Source: Pseudomonas fluorescens (GTDB lineage: Bacteria > Pseudomonadota > Gammaproteobacteria > Pseudomonadales > Pseudomonadaceae). Taken from it: a stretch of DNA of 64,000 bases. The notes beneath the pieces are model-generated. The model was not told the origin of the DNA. It worked only from the letters and a program-made list of their open reading frames with translations, and ran no database searches. Position 1 is the first letter of the stretch; every line of letters starts with the position of its first letter. The stretch is from the NCBI RefSeq assembly GCF_005938625.1, contig NZ_VCNJ01000030.1, forward strand, positions 124,001 to 188,000, in the 5' to 3' direction. The translations under genes were made by a program, and so were the position numbers. Positions 33,103 through 42,140 of the stretch are shown one piece after another.

Positions 33103-35154
33103 TTACTTGATGCGCTGACCCGGCTTGGCGCCGCTGTCCGGGCTCAGCAGGTAAATCTCTTCACCGCCGGGGCCGGCTGCCATCACCATGCCTTCGGAGA
33201 TACCGAACTTCATTTTCCGTGGCTTGAGGTTGGCGATCATCATGGTCAGGCGACCGTCGAGCTTGGACGGATCCGGATAAGCGCTCTTGATGCCCGAGAA
33301 CACGTTGCGTTGCTCGTCACCGATATCCAGTGTCAGGCGCAGCAGCTTGTCGGCACCTTCCACATGTTCGGCTTTGACGATCAGCGCGACGCGCAGGTCG
33401 ATCGCGGCAAAGGCATCGAAGTCGATTTCCGGCGACAGCGGATCCTTGACCAGTTCGCCATTGCCCGCAGGGGCGGCGGCACCGGTGTCGGTCTGGCTGG
33501 CGGTCAGGTCTTCTTTCGAGGCGTCGGACATGGCTTGTACTTTTACCGGGTCGATGCGGGTCATCAACGGCTTGAATTCGTTCAACTGGTGGTTGGCCAG
33601 CAAGGTGGTGTGGTCGCTCCAGGTCAGCGGGGCGACGTTGAGGAACGCCTCGGCATCGGCGGCCAGCAGCGGCAGCACCGGTTTGAGGAAGATCACCAGT
33701 TGGCGGAACAGGTTGATGGCGGTGGCGCAGATCGCCTGGACTTCATCCTGCTTGCCTTCCTGCTTGTTCAGCGACCACGGCGCCTTGTCGGCGATCCACG
33801 CGTTGGCGCGGTCGGCCAAGGCCATGGTTTCACGCATGGCACGGGCGAAGTCGCGGGCTTCGTAAGCATCGGCAATGCTCGGGGCGGCAGCGAGGAACGC
33901 TTCGGTCAGCTCTGGCGCGGCATTGGTGCCGACCAGCAGGCCGGCGTTACCTTTCTGGATGAACCCGGCGCAACGGCTGGCGATGTTGACCACCTTGCCG
34001 ACCAGGTCGGAGTTGACCTTCTGCACAAAGTCTTCGAGGTTCAGGTCAAGGTCATCGACACCACGACCCAGTTTGGCCGCGTAGTAGTAGCGCAGGTATT
34101 CCGGCGACAGGTGATCCAGATAGGTGCGCGCCTTGATGAAGGTGCCACGGGACTTGGACATTTTCTGGCCATTGACGGTCAGGTAGCCGTGCACGTTGAT
34201 GCCGGTCGGCTTGCGGTAACCCGCGCCTTCAAGCATCGCAGGCCAGAACAGTGCGTGGAAATTGACGATGTCCTTGCCGATGAAGTGGTACAGCTCGGCG
34301 GTGGAATCCTTGGCCCAGAACGCATCGAAGTCCAGCTCCGGCGTGCGGTCGCAGAGGTTCTTGAAGCTGGCCATGTAGCCGATTGGCGCGTCCAGCCACA
34401 CGTAGAAATACTTGCCTGGCTCGCCCGGAATCTCGAAGCCGAAGTACGGCGCATCGCGGGAGATGTCCCACTGTTGCAGGCCGGCGTCCAGCCATTCGGC
34501 GATCTTGTTGGCGACGGCGTCCTGCAGGGTGCCGCTGCGGGTCCAGGTCTGCAGCATTTGCTGGAAGTCCGGCAGTTTGAAGAAGAAGTGCTGGGAATCC
34601 TTGAGCACCGGGGTGGCGCCAGAGATTGCCGACTTCGGATCCTTCAGGTCGGTCGGTGCATAGGTCGCACCGCATTTTTCGCAGTTGTCGCCGTACTGGT
34701 CTTCAGTGCCGCATTTCGGGCAGGTGCCCTTGATGAAACGGTCGGCCAGGAACATCTTCTTTTCCGGGTCGAAATACTGGGTGATCGAGCGTTGGGCGAT
34801 GTGCCCGGCGTCACGCAGCTTGATGTAGATCTGGCTCGACAGCTCACGGTTTTCTTCGGCGTGAGTGGAGTGGAAATTGTCGAAATCGACCAGGAACTCG
34901 GCAAAGTCGGCGCTGTGTTCAGCCTGCACGTTGGCGATCAGTTGTTCCGGGGTGATGCCTTCCTTTTCCGCGCGCAGCATGATCGCCGAACCGTGGGCGT
35001 CGTCGGCGCAGACATAAATGCATTGATTGCCGCGATGCTTCTGGAAGCGCACCCACATATCGGTCTGGATATATTCCAGCATATGGCCAAGGTGAATCGA
35101 ACCGTTGGCGTAGGGCAGGGCGCTGGTGACGAGGATCTTGCGTGGTTCGGACAT
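33103..35154 (-). CDS. metG: Methionyl-tRNA synthetase
   Basis: 683 aa, ATG 35154. Class I signature SIHLGHMLEY (HIGH equivalent) near residue 20, zinc site CPKCGTEDQYGDNCEKCG, and KMSKSRGTF. A C-terminal EMAP-II-like tRNA-binding domain (IDFDAFAAIDLRVALIVKAE to the end) gives the long form, which dimerises. Confidence 0.98.
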   Translation of the reverse strand: MSEPRKILVTSALPYANGSIHLGHMLEYIQTDMWVRFQKHRGNQCIYVCADDAHGSAIMLRAEKEGITPEQLIANVQAEHSADFAEFLVDFDNFHSTHAEENRELSSQIYIKLRDAGHIAQRSITQYFDPEKKMFLADRFIKGTCPKCGTEDQYGDNCEKCGATYAPTDLKDPKSAISGATPVLKDSQHFFFKLPDFQQMLQTWTRSGTLQDAVANKIAEWLDAGLQQWDISRDAPYFGFEIPGEPGKYFYVWLDAPIGYMASFKNLCDRTPELDFDAFWAKDSTAELYHFIGKDIVNFHALFWPAMLEGAGYRKPTGINVHGYLTVNGQKMSKSRGTFIKARTYLDHLSPEYLRYYYAAKLGRGVDDLDLNLEDFVQKVNSDLVGKVVNIASRCAGFIQKGNAGLLVGTNAAPELTEAFLAAAPSIADAYEARDFARAMRETMALADRANAWIADKAPWSLNKQEGKQDEVQAICATAINLFRQLVIFLKPVLPLLAADAEAFLNVAPLTWSDHTTLLANHQLNEFKPLMTRIDPVKVQAMSDASKEDLTASQTDTGAAAPAGNGELVKDPLSPEIDFDAFAAIDLRVALIVKAEHVEGADKLLRLTLDIGDEQRNVFSGIKSAYPDPSKLDGRLTMMIANLKPRKMKFGISEGMVMAAGPGGEEIYLLSPDSGAKPGQRIK

Positions 35155-35309
35155 GTGGGGCTTCGCTACTTGATGAAACGGAGGTCGGCCACTATAAAGC
35201 GCCGGGCAAGATATTTCACCCCTGCAAATCGTTGCCGGGCGTGCCGTCCGGAGGATAGAAGGGGTAGGATACCCGCCATCTTTTCCCAGTCTTGTTATCG
35301 GAGTTGCCC

Positions 35310-36404
35310 ATGAGCGCCGTCACTCGCGCAGCGGTGGAAGCCGTCCTCAGCCAATACACCGACCCTTACCTGAATCAGGATCCGGTCAGCGCCGGTTGCG
35401 TGAAGCACATCGAGATCGTCGGTGACCGCGTCAACGTGCAGCTGGAAATCGGTTACGCCGCCGGTCTGTTCAAGAGCGGCTGGGCGCAATTGCTGCAACT
35501 GGCCATCGAAAACCTCGATGGCGTGGTGATCGCCAAGGTTGAAGTCAACACGGTGATCGCCGCGCACAAGGCCCAGGCGCAGATTCCGGGGCTGGCCAAC
35601 GTCAAGAACGTCGTCGCCGTGGCTTCGGGCAAGGGCGGCGTGGGCAAGTCGACCACCGCCGCCAACCTCGCGCTGGCCCTGGCCCGCGAAGGCGCCAAGG
35701 TCGGGATTCTCGACGCCGATATCTATGGCCCGAGCCAAGGCATCATGTTCGGCATCCCCGAGCGTACCCGTCCTGAGGTCAAGGACCAGAAGTGGTTCGT
35801 GCCGCTCAAGGCTCACGGCGTTGAGGTCATGTCGATGGCCTTTCTGACCGACGACAACACGCCGATGGTCTGGCGCGGGCCGATGGTCTCCGGCGCACTG
35901 CTGCAACTGGTCACGCAAACCGCGTGGGGCGATCTGGACTATCTGGTTATCGACATGCCGCCAGGCACCGGCGACATCCAGCTGACCCTGGCGCAGAAAG
36001 TCCCGGTGGCCGGTGCGGTGATCGTCACCACACCACAGGATCTGGCCCTGCTCGACGCGCGCAAAGGCGTGGAAATGTTCCGCAAGGTCAACATTCCGGT
36101 GCTGGGCGTGGTGGAAAACATGGCCGTGCACATCTGCTCGAACTGCGGGCATGCCGAGCATCTGTTCGGTGAGGGCGGTGGTGAAAAACTGGCGACCCAG
36201 TACGGTGTAGAGCTGCTGGCTTCACTGCCGCTGTCGATGCTGATCCGCGAGCAGGCCGATGGCGGCAAGCCAACGGTGATCGCCGAGCCGGACAGCCAGA
36301 TTGCCATGGTCTATCAGGAACTGGCCCGCCACGTCGGCGCGCGGATCGTCTTGCAGGAAGCGGCGACACCGGCGATGCCGAATATCACCATCAGCGACGA
36401 TTGA
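35310..36404 (+). CDS. apbC: Iron-sulfur cluster carrier protein, Mrp/ApbC family
   Basis: 364 aa from ATG 35310 with CGGAG before it. N-terminal DUF59-like domain (about 1-90), then P-loop ASGKGGVGKSTTAANLA (deviant Walker A), ILDADIYGPSQG, DMPPGTGDIQLTLAQ and the cluster-binding CSNCG (CxxC). It is a P-loop ATPase that carries [Fe-S] clusters to apoproteins. It is divergent from metG, as elsewhere in gamma-proteobacteria. Confidence 0.95.
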   Translation: MSAVTRAAVEAVLSQYTDPYLNQDPVSAGCVKHIEIVGDRVNVQLEIGYAAGLFKSGWAQLLQLAIENLDGVVIAKVEVNTVIAAHKAQAQIPGLANVKNVVAVASGKGGVGKSTTAANLALALAREGAKVGILDADIYGPSQGIMFGIPERTRPEVKDQKWFVPLKAHGVEVMSMAFLTDDNTPMVWRGPMVSGALLQLVTQTAWGDLDYLVIDMPPGTGDIQLTLAQKVPVAGAVIVTTPQDLALLDARKGVEMFRKVNIPVLGVVENMAVHICSNCGHAEHLFGEGGGEKLATQYGVELLASLPLSMLIREQADGGKPTVIAEPDSQIAMVYQELARHVGARIVLQEAATPAMPNITISDD

Positions 36405-36426
36405 TCAATCAGCAACACAGATAACC

Positions 36427-36518
36427 CTGTAGGAGTGAGCCTGCTCGCGATAACGGTCGATCATTCAACACATTTGTTGAACGTTAATCCGCTATCGCGA
36501 GCAGGCTCACTCCTACAG
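36427..36518. repeat. REP-like pair, second family
   Basis: GTAGGAGTGAGCCTGCTCGC and its exact inverse flank about 42 bases. This sequence differs from the main REP type of the window. It lies between convergent genes. Confidence 0.85.
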
Positions 36519-36535
36519 TTGTTTTGCGGTGGCAG

Positions 36536-37294
36536 TTAGATCCGCAACCCGCCATCCATCTCCAGGATCCGGCCGGTGTAATAGTCGTTCTCGAAGATAT
36601 ACGCCGCCGAGTGGGCGATCTCTTCCGGCTTGCCCATGCGCTTGAGCGGAATCCCCGAGGTCATCTTCTCCAGCGCTTCCGGCTTCATGCCCAGGGTCAT
36701 CTCGGTTTCGATGAAGCCCGGTGCAATCCCTGCCACGCGAATCCCATATCGCGCCAGTTCTTTCGCCCAAGTCACCGTCGCCGCCGCAACACCGGCCTTG
36801 GCCGCCGAATAGTTGGTCTGGCCAACATTACCGGCACGCGAGATCGACGAAATATTGATGATTGCGCCGCTGGTCTTCAGCTCGACCATTTTCGCCGCCA
36901 CCTCACGTGTGCACAGGAACACGCCGGTCAGGTTGACGTCGATCACTGCCTGCCACTGTGCCAGGCTCATCCTGGTCATTTCGCCGTCCTTGACCTTGAG
37001 CAGCAGGCCATCACGGAGGATCCCGGCGTTGTTGATCAAGCCATGGATCGCGCCGAAATCAGCGGCGACCTGCGCTACCATGTGCTCGACCTGCTCCTCA
37101 TTGGCGACGTTGCACAGATAGCTGCGCGCCTCGACGCCCTTGGCCTTGCAAGCCGCGACCGCGTCGTCGAGCTTTTCCTGATTGAGGTCGACCAGCGCGA
37201 GCTTCGCGCCTTTGCCGGCGAAATACTCGGCCATCGAACGGCCCAAACCCTGGCAACCGCCAGTGATAATGATTACTTTGTCTTTGAGTTGCAT
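36536..37294 (-). CDS. FabG-like short-chain dehydrogenase/reductase
   Basis: 252 aa from ATG 37294, which a GGGG site serves better than the ATG two codons upstream. NAD(P) motif TGGCQGLG (about 12-19), NNAG, catalytic serine in INISSISRAG and YSAAK. Similar to 3-oxoacyl-ACP reductases, but not in a fatty-acid cluster; the fabG of lipid synthesis is elsewhere. Substrate unknown. Confidence 0.9.
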   Translation of the reverse strand: MQLKDKVIIITGGCQGLGRSMAEYFAGKGAKLALVDLNQEKLDDAVAACKAKGVEARSYLCNVANEEQVEHMVAQVAADFGAIHGLINNAGILRDGLLLKVKDGEMTRMSLAQWQAVIDVNLTGVFLCTREVAAKMVELKTSGAIINISSISRAGNVGQTNYSAAKAGVAAATVTWAKELARYGIRVAGIAPGFIETEMTLGMKPEALEKMTSGIPLKRMGKPEEIAHSAAYIFENDYYTGRILEMDGGLRI

Positions 37295-37458
37295 TCGCAT
37301 GCCCCGATAGCAGGTCTGAGTAGTTTTTGTTTTCAGCGACTCTCGATCTGCCCCGGCCGTGGCCGGGATGCACATCAGAATTGCCCGCTGGCGTGACTGG
37401 GACTTGATCCCGGGCGCCCGTCCGTTTTTTCGACGGATTCTATTTAAGGAGTCATAAA

Positions 37459-38190
37459 TTGAGCGTTGAAGTGGCGAAGAATGCCCGAGAATTGCTTCTC
37501 AAGGAATACCGTGGAGTGCTGTCGACCCACTCCAAATCGATGCCCGGTTTTCCCTTTGGCTCCGTGGTGCCTTACTGCCTGGACGAGCAGGGTCGGCCGC
37601 TGATCTTGATCAGCCGCATCGCCCAGCACACCCACAACCTGCAAAAAGACCCGAAGTGCTCGATGCTCGTCGGCGAGCGCGAGGCCGATGATGTGCAAGC
37701 CGTTGGTCGCCTGACCTATCTGGCCGAAGCGCAAAAGCTCGAAGACGCAGCTGCCATCGAAGCTGCCGCCGAGCGTTACTACCGCTATTTCCCCGACTCG
37801 CAGAACTACCACAAGGCCCACGATTTCGATTTCTGGGTACTGAACCCGGTGCGTCACCGCTACATCGGCGGTTTCGGCGCGATTCACTGGATCGATCAAC
37901 TGACCCTGGCCAACCCGTTCGCCGGCAAGGCCGAAATCAGCATGGTCGAGCACATGAACAGCGACCATGCCAAGGCCATCGCGCATTACGTTGACCTCGC
38001 CGGTCTGCCGAAAACCGCGCCGGCGCAACTGGCCGGGATCGACACCGAAGGCATGCACCTGCGCATCGGTCAGGCGCTGTATTGGCTGCCGTTCCCGGCA
38101 CCTTGTAATACGCCGACACAAGTGCGCGAGGCCCTGGTTTCATTGGCTCATGCCGAGGTCTGGGCAAAAAATGCAGTGGCCGATGCTTGA
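37459..38190 (+). CDS. HugZ-like PNPOx-family protein (heme-related)
   Basis: 243 aa from TTG 37459, eight bases after AAGGAG. N-terminal flavin-reductase-like split barrel (YRGVLSTHSKSMPGFPFGSV, RIAQHTHNLQKDPKCSMLV) and a C-terminal DUF2470 domain (ISMVEHMNSDHAKAIAHYV). Proteins of this layout include heme-degrading HugZ, so a heme or tetrapyrrole role is plausible. A CCGTC/GACGG hairpin lies just before the ribosome site. Confidence 0.82.
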   Translation: MSVEVAKNARELLLKEYRGVLSTHSKSMPGFPFGSVVPYCLDEQGRPLILISRIAQHTHNLQKDPKCSMLVGEREADDVQAVGRLTYLAEAQKLEDAAAIEAAAERYYRYFPDSQNYHKAHDFDFWVLNPVRHRYIGGFGAIHWIDQLTLANPFAGKAEISMVEHMNSDHAKAIAHYVDLAGLPKTAPAQLAGIDTEGMHLRIGQALYWLPFPAPCNTPTQVREALVSLAHAEVWAKNAVADA

Positions 38191-38255
38191 ATTCACGAAA
38201 GGGCGACGTCATCTAAGGCTTACTGCAAGGCATTTCTTGCGTTGAGGAAACTTTG

Positions 38256-38732
38256 ATGCGCCCTTTTCTGTTGCTCTTTCTGCTGTTTCCAGTGCTGGAG
38301 CTGTTCGTATTCGTCAAAGTGGCAGGGGCTATCGGGTTTTTCCCGGCCCTGCTGCTGATCATTGTCGGCTCGATGTTCGGCGTGTTCGTGCTGCGCGTCG
38401 CCGGTCTGGCCACGGCCCTGCGTGCCCGTGAAAGCCTGAACCGCGGCGAACTGCCCGCGCAAACCATGCTTGAAGGGCTGATGCTGGCATTGGCCGGTGG
38501 CCTGTTGATCCTGCCGGGCTTCATCAGCGATGTGGTCGGTCTGGTGATGCTGCTGCCATTCAGCCGCCGGTTGCTGGCGAACAAAATGCGTCAGCGCGCC
38601 GAAGAACAAGCCATGCGCCAGCGTGCGTTCGCCGACGACCTGCAACCCCGTGGCGGTCCTGCACCGCGTCAGCCTTTGGGCCGCGAGGGTGATGTGATCG
38701 AAGGCGAGTTCGAACACCGCGACACCAAGTAA
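38256..38732 (+). CDS. fxsA: FxsA-family membrane protein
   Basis: 158 aa from ATG 38256 (TTG directly before is an alternative); GAGGAAA precedes it. Two or three membrane helices (LLLFLLFPVLELFVFVKVAG, FFPALLLIIVGSMFGVFVLR, MLALAGGLLILPGFISDVVG) and a basic cytoplasmic tail. E. coli FxsA lessens F-factor exclusion of phage T7. The gene is next to groESL in many proteobacteria. Confidence 0.9.
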   Translation: MRPFLLLFLLFPVLELFVFVKVAGAIGFFPALLLIIVGSMFGVFVLRVAGLATALRARESLNRGELPAQTMLEGLMLALAGGLLILPGFISDVVGLVMLLPFSRRLLANKMRQRAEEQAMRQRAFADDLQPRGGPAPRQPLGREGDVIEGEFEHRDTK

Positions 38733-38819
38733 CTGCGTTATCGACACGGCACCTGCGGGTGCCGTGCTCGTTTATGGGCCGCATTTATGCAGAACATCGG
38801 TGAAAAATTTTTCGCCTCG

Positions 38820-38849
38820 CCCTTGTAATAAGCTTATGCGCCCTTATGT
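38820..38849 (+). promoter_or_regulatory. Candidate heat-shock (sigma-32) promoter of groESL
   Basis: CCTTGTAA (-35-like) and CGCCCTTATGT (-10-like) are 12 bases apart, 144 bases before groES. They resemble CTTGAAA and CCCCATNT only partly. Confidence 0.35.
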
Positions 38850-38992
38850 ATCGGTCACCGAAAGGTTTCTGGCATTTGTGCCAGTCAGTCTTCCGCGTCT
38901 TGCTCGACGAGGCGCAACCGGCGCACGCCGGATTTGTTAAACCCGCCGGGAATACACCGGCCGATGAAAACCACAATTAGGAGAGATCGACA

Positions 38993-39286
38993 ATGAAGCT
39001 TCGTCCTCTGCATGACCGCGTCGTTATCCGTCGCAGCGAAGAAGAAAAGAAAACCGCTGGCGGTATCGTCCTGCCAGGTTCGGCTGCTGAAAAAGCCAAC
39101 CACGGTGTGATTCTCGCTGTAGGCCCGGGCAAAGCTCTGGAAAACGGCGAAGTGCGCGCACTGTCCGTGAAGGAAGGCGACAAGGTTGTGTTCGGTCCTT
39201 ACTCCGGCAGCAACACTGTGAAAGTCGACGGCGAAGACCTGTTGGTAATGAGCGAGAACGAAATCCTCGCTGTTATCGAAGGCTGA
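38993..39286 (+). CDS. groES: Co-chaperonin GroES
   Basis: 97 aa, ATG 38993 with AGGAGA before it. MKLRPLHDRVVIRRSEEEKK, mobile loop TAGGIVLPGSAAEKANHG and C-terminal LVMSENEILAVIEG. It is the lid of the GroEL chamber. First gene of the groESL operon. Confidence 0.99.
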   Translation: MKLRPLHDRVVIRRSEEEKKTAGGIVLPGSAAEKANHGVILAVGPGKALENGEVRALSVKEGDKVVFGPYSGSNTVKVDGEDLLVMSENEILAVIEG

Positions 39287-39336
39287 TAACCCCGTTCATT
39301 TTCCCGCTACTACAAAGTATTTAAGGAATATCGATC

Positions 39337-40983
39337 ATGGCTGCTAAAGAAGTTCTGTTTGGCGATTCCGCCCGTAAAAAAATGCTCAAGGGCGTCAACG
39401 TCCTGGCTGACGCAGTAAAAGCGACCCTGGGCCCGAAAGGCCGTAACGTGATCATCGAGAAGAGCTTCGGCGCTCCGACCATCACCAAGGACGGCGTTTC
39501 CGTCGCCAAAGAAATCGAACTCGACGACCGTTTCGAAAACATGGGCGCGCAGCTGGTCAAAGACGTTGCCTCCCGTGCCAACGATGACGCTGGTGACGGT
39601 ACTACCACCGCTACCGTTCTGGCTCAGTCGATCGTCAACGAAGGCCTGAAAGCCGTCGCTGCCGGCATGAACCCGATGGACCTGAAGCGCGGTATCGACA
39701 AAGCGACTATCGCGATCGTCAAAGAGCTGAAAAACCTGTCCAAGCCATGCGCTGACACCAAGGCAATCGCTCAGGTAGGCACCATCTCCGCCAACTCCGA
39801 CAGCTCCATCGGTGACATCATTGCCGAAGCCATGGAAAAAGTCGGTAAAGAAGGCGTGATCACCGTTGAAGAAGGCACTGGCCTGGAAAACGAACTGTCG
39901 GTTGTTGAAGGCATGCAGTTCGACCGTGGCTACCTGTCCCCGTACTTCGTCAACAAGCCAGAGACCATGGTTGCCGAGCTGGACAGCCCGCTGATCCTGC
40001 TGGTCGACAAAAAGATCTCGAACATCCGCGAAATGTTGCCAGTGCTGGAAGCCGTTGCCAAAGCCGGCCGTCCACTGCTGATCGTTTCCGAAGACGTTGA
40101 AGGCGAAGCCCTGGCGACTCTGGTTGTGAACAACATGCGTGGCATCGTTAAAGTCGCAGCCGTCAAGGCGCCAGGCTTCGGCGACCGTCGCAAGGCCATG
40201 CTGCAGGACATCGCTGTTCTGACCGGCGGCACCGTTATCTCCGAAGAGATCGGCCTGAGCCTGGAAGCCGCTACCCTGGAAAACCTCGGTAGCGCCAAGC
40301 GTGTGACCATCTCCAAGGAAAACACCATCATCGTTGACGGTGCTGGCGTTGAAGCTGACATCCAGGCGCGTATCACTCAGATCCGTGCCCAGGCTGCCGA
40401 AACTTCCTCGGACTACGACCGTGAAAAACTGCAAGAGCGTCTGGCCAAGCTGTCCGGTGGCGTTGCAGTGATCAAGGTTGGCGCTGGTTCCGAAGTTGAA
40501 ATGAAAGAGAAGAAAGCCCGCGTTGAAGACGCCCTGCACGCAACTCGTGCAGCCGTTGAAGAAGGCGTGGTACCTGGCGGTGGCGTTGCGCTGATCCGCG
40601 CTCTGCAAACCCTGAACGACCTGAAAGGCGACAACGCTGATCAGGACGTTGGTATCGCTGTTCTGCGCCGCGCTGTTGAAGCTCCGCTGCGTCAGATCGC
40701 TGCCAACAGCGGTGACGAGCCAAGCGTTGTGGTCAACGAAGTCAAGAACGGCAAAGGTAACTTCGGTTACAACGCTGCGACTGGCGAATACGGCGACATG
40801 ATTGAAATGGGCATCCTGGATCCAACCAAGGTGACTCGTTCCGCTCTGCAAGCTGCATCGTCGATCGGCGGTCTGATCCTGACCACTGAAGCCGCAGTAG
40901 CTGACGCGCCGAAGAAAGACGGCGCGGCTGGCGGCGGTATGCCAGACATGGGCGGCATGGGTGGCATGGGCGGTATGATGTAA
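39337..40983 (+). CDS. groEL: Chaperonin GroEL
   Basis: 548 aa, ATG 39337 with AAGGAA before it, 50 bases after groES. VTLGPKGRNVIIEKSFGAPT-type nucleotide site (here ATLGPKGRNVI), GDGTTTATVLAQ, and the GGM repeat tail ending in GGMGGMGGMM. Strong codon bias, as expected for a highly expressed gene. Confidence 0.99.
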   Translation: MAAKEVLFGDSARKKMLKGVNVLADAVKATLGPKGRNVIIEKSFGAPTITKDGVSVAKEIELDDRFENMGAQLVKDVASRANDDAGDGTTTATVLAQSIVNEGLKAVAAGMNPMDLKRGIDKATIAIVKELKNLSKPCADTKAIAQVGTISANSDSSIGDIIAEAMEKVGKEGVITVEEGTGLENELSVVEGMQFDRGYLSPYFVNKPETMVAELDSPLILLVDKKISNIREMLPVLEAVAKAGRPLLIVSEDVEGEALATLVVNNMRGIVKVAAVKAPGFGDRRKAMLQDIAVLTGGTVISEEIGLSLEAATLENLGSAKRVTISKENTIIVDGAGVEADIQARITQIRAQAAETSSDYDREKLQERLAKLSGGVAVIKVGAGSEVEMKEKKARVEDALHATRAAVEEGVVPGGGVALIRALQTLNDLKGDNADQDVGIAVLRRAVEAPLRQIAANSGDEPSVVVNEVKNGKGNFGYNAATGEYGDMIEMGILDPTKVTRSALQAASSIGGLILTTEAAVADAPKKDGAAGGGMPDMGGMGGMGGMM

Positions 40984-41005
40984 GCCAGCCTTGTCCCTGT
41001 AACGC

Positions 41006-41043
41006 AAAAACCCCGCTGACGAAAGTCCGCGGGGTTTTTTATT
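41006..41043 (+). terminator. Terminator of groEL
   Basis: AAAAACCCCGC...GCGGGGTTTTTT with an inner TGAC/GTC-type partial pairing. Confidence 0.92.
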
Positions 41044-41072
41044 GCCCAAATTTCAGCATCACCGCAAAAAAT

Positions 41073-41163
41073 TGTGGAAGCGAGCTTGCTCGCGAAGAGG
41101 GCGTGTCAGTCAACCTATAGGTTGTTTGACACACTGTATTCGCGAGCAAGCTCGCTCCCACAT
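41073..41163. repeat. REP-like pair, third family
   Basis: TGTGG(A)AGCGAGCTTGCTCGCGA and its inverse flank GTGTCA...TGACAC, giving a long hairpin. Confidence 0.85.
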
Positions 41164-41176
41164 TGGGTTCTTTGTT

Positions 41177-41920
41177 TCAGGCGCTAACTGGGTTTGATGC
41201 CAATACCGGCTGAACCTTGTCCGCCGGGCGATACAGCACCCAGTAATACGACCCCAGACAAATCAGCCAGCAGAAAATCGCCGTCCACACGTTGTGCGAG
41301 AAGAAGTGCGCGCCCTGCATCATCCGGCTGATCGAAAACACCGAACCTAGCGCAAAGGCAAAGATGAACGCCTGACGCGCCAGACGCGGACGGCGATCAC
41401 GCAGGACAAAGAACAGCGCAAACAGAGTGAACCCCGTCGCCGCATGACCGCCCGGCCAGCAACGCCCGGGTTTGTCGGTCTGCGGGCGATGCTCCATCAA
41501 CTTGCTGTAGGTTTCGTGCCCACCGAATTGCTCCAGGCTCCACGGGCACTGGACGGCTGTCACGGCTTTGACCGGAGTGACGAACGAAGTGGCAAGACCC
41601 AGCGACAGCACCAGACAGCCCAGTTCACGCTTGAACGGTTTAAGTCTGGCGAGAAAAAACGAGCCGATAAAACCGAGAATGGCAAACACTGAAAAGGCGA
41701 TGACCACCTGTTTGGCCCGGTCATGGAGGATGTCTTCGAGGAAGTAACTGTGTCGCCCGATAAAGTCGCCGGCAACCGGATCGTAAAACAGGCGGGCCAG
41801 ATCCATGTCCAGATCAGTCAATTCAAGCAGCACGAGAATGATCGCCGCGACGGTGGGTATTCCCAGGCATAACCAGAAATTCAGTGGCCTGGAAACGGGA
41901 CGGGCAGAAGTCGACGCCAT
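41177..41920 (-). CDS. PAP2-family membrane phosphatase
   Basis: 247 aa from ATG 41920 with AAGGAA before it. Five or six membrane helices. PAP2 motifs: KAVTAVQCPW, C2 as RCWPGGHAATGF (PGGH in place of PSGH), and C3 as SRMMQGAHFFSHN, where the aspartate usually found after the catalytic histidine is absent. The C2 and C3 histidines are kept. Such proteins remove phosphate from lipids or lipid A. It is divergent from colR, and a perfect ColR motif lies 88 bases upstream, so it probably belongs to the ColRS envelope response. Confidence 0.88.
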   Translation of the reverse strand: MASTSARPVSRPLNFWLCLGIPTVAAIILVLLELTDLDMDLARLFYDPVAGDFIGRHSYFLEDILHDRAKQVVIAFSVFAILGFIGSFFLARLKPFKRELGCLVLSLGLATSFVTPVKAVTAVQCPWSLEQFGGHETYSKLMEHRPQTDKPGRCWPGGHAATGFTLFALFFVLRDRRPRLARQAFIFAFALGSVFSISRMMQGAHFFSHNVWTAIFCWLICLGSYYWVLYRPADKVQPVLASNPVSA

Positions 41921-42007
41921 GGGCAATTCCTTGGTCGTAAGTAGGGTCTGAAGAGCGCAACCGCGCGGAGTCTGCGCGCGTGCGCGTCGCCGATTTGTTA
42001 ACCGAAA

Positions 42008-42023
42008 GTGAAAAAAACGTTGG
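42008..42023 (-). promoter_or_regulatory. ColR binding motif before the PAP2 gene
   Basis: On the minus strand CCAACGTTTTTTTCAC fits all sixteen positions of the ColR consensus YYNASNNYTTTTTCAC as I remember it from P. putida work. It reads toward the PAP2 gene. Confidence 0.75.
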
Positions 42024-42140
42024 CAGGAACAATGAACGTTTTTCTCGCGCAACAACCCAACGCACGCCTAGCGGTGAGCCACACTTGGCCGTAAGCTGCG
42101 CGGGCCAAGACGGCCGTTACCCCGTACGGAGGAGGTGCCC

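Noticed and set aside
32626..35313. 895-codon open frame opposite metG and rnfA
   Set aside because: It covers two certain genes on the other strand; sequence is low-complexity Val/Gly/Gln as usual for such shadows.
36427..36518. Rho-independent terminator between apbC and the SDR gene
   Set aside because: The inverted arms lack a T-run and match a dispersed repeat family.
39310..41049. 579-codon open frame opposite groEL
   Set aside because: It mirrors groEL, whose codon bias keeps the opposite strand free of stops. The translation has no family features.
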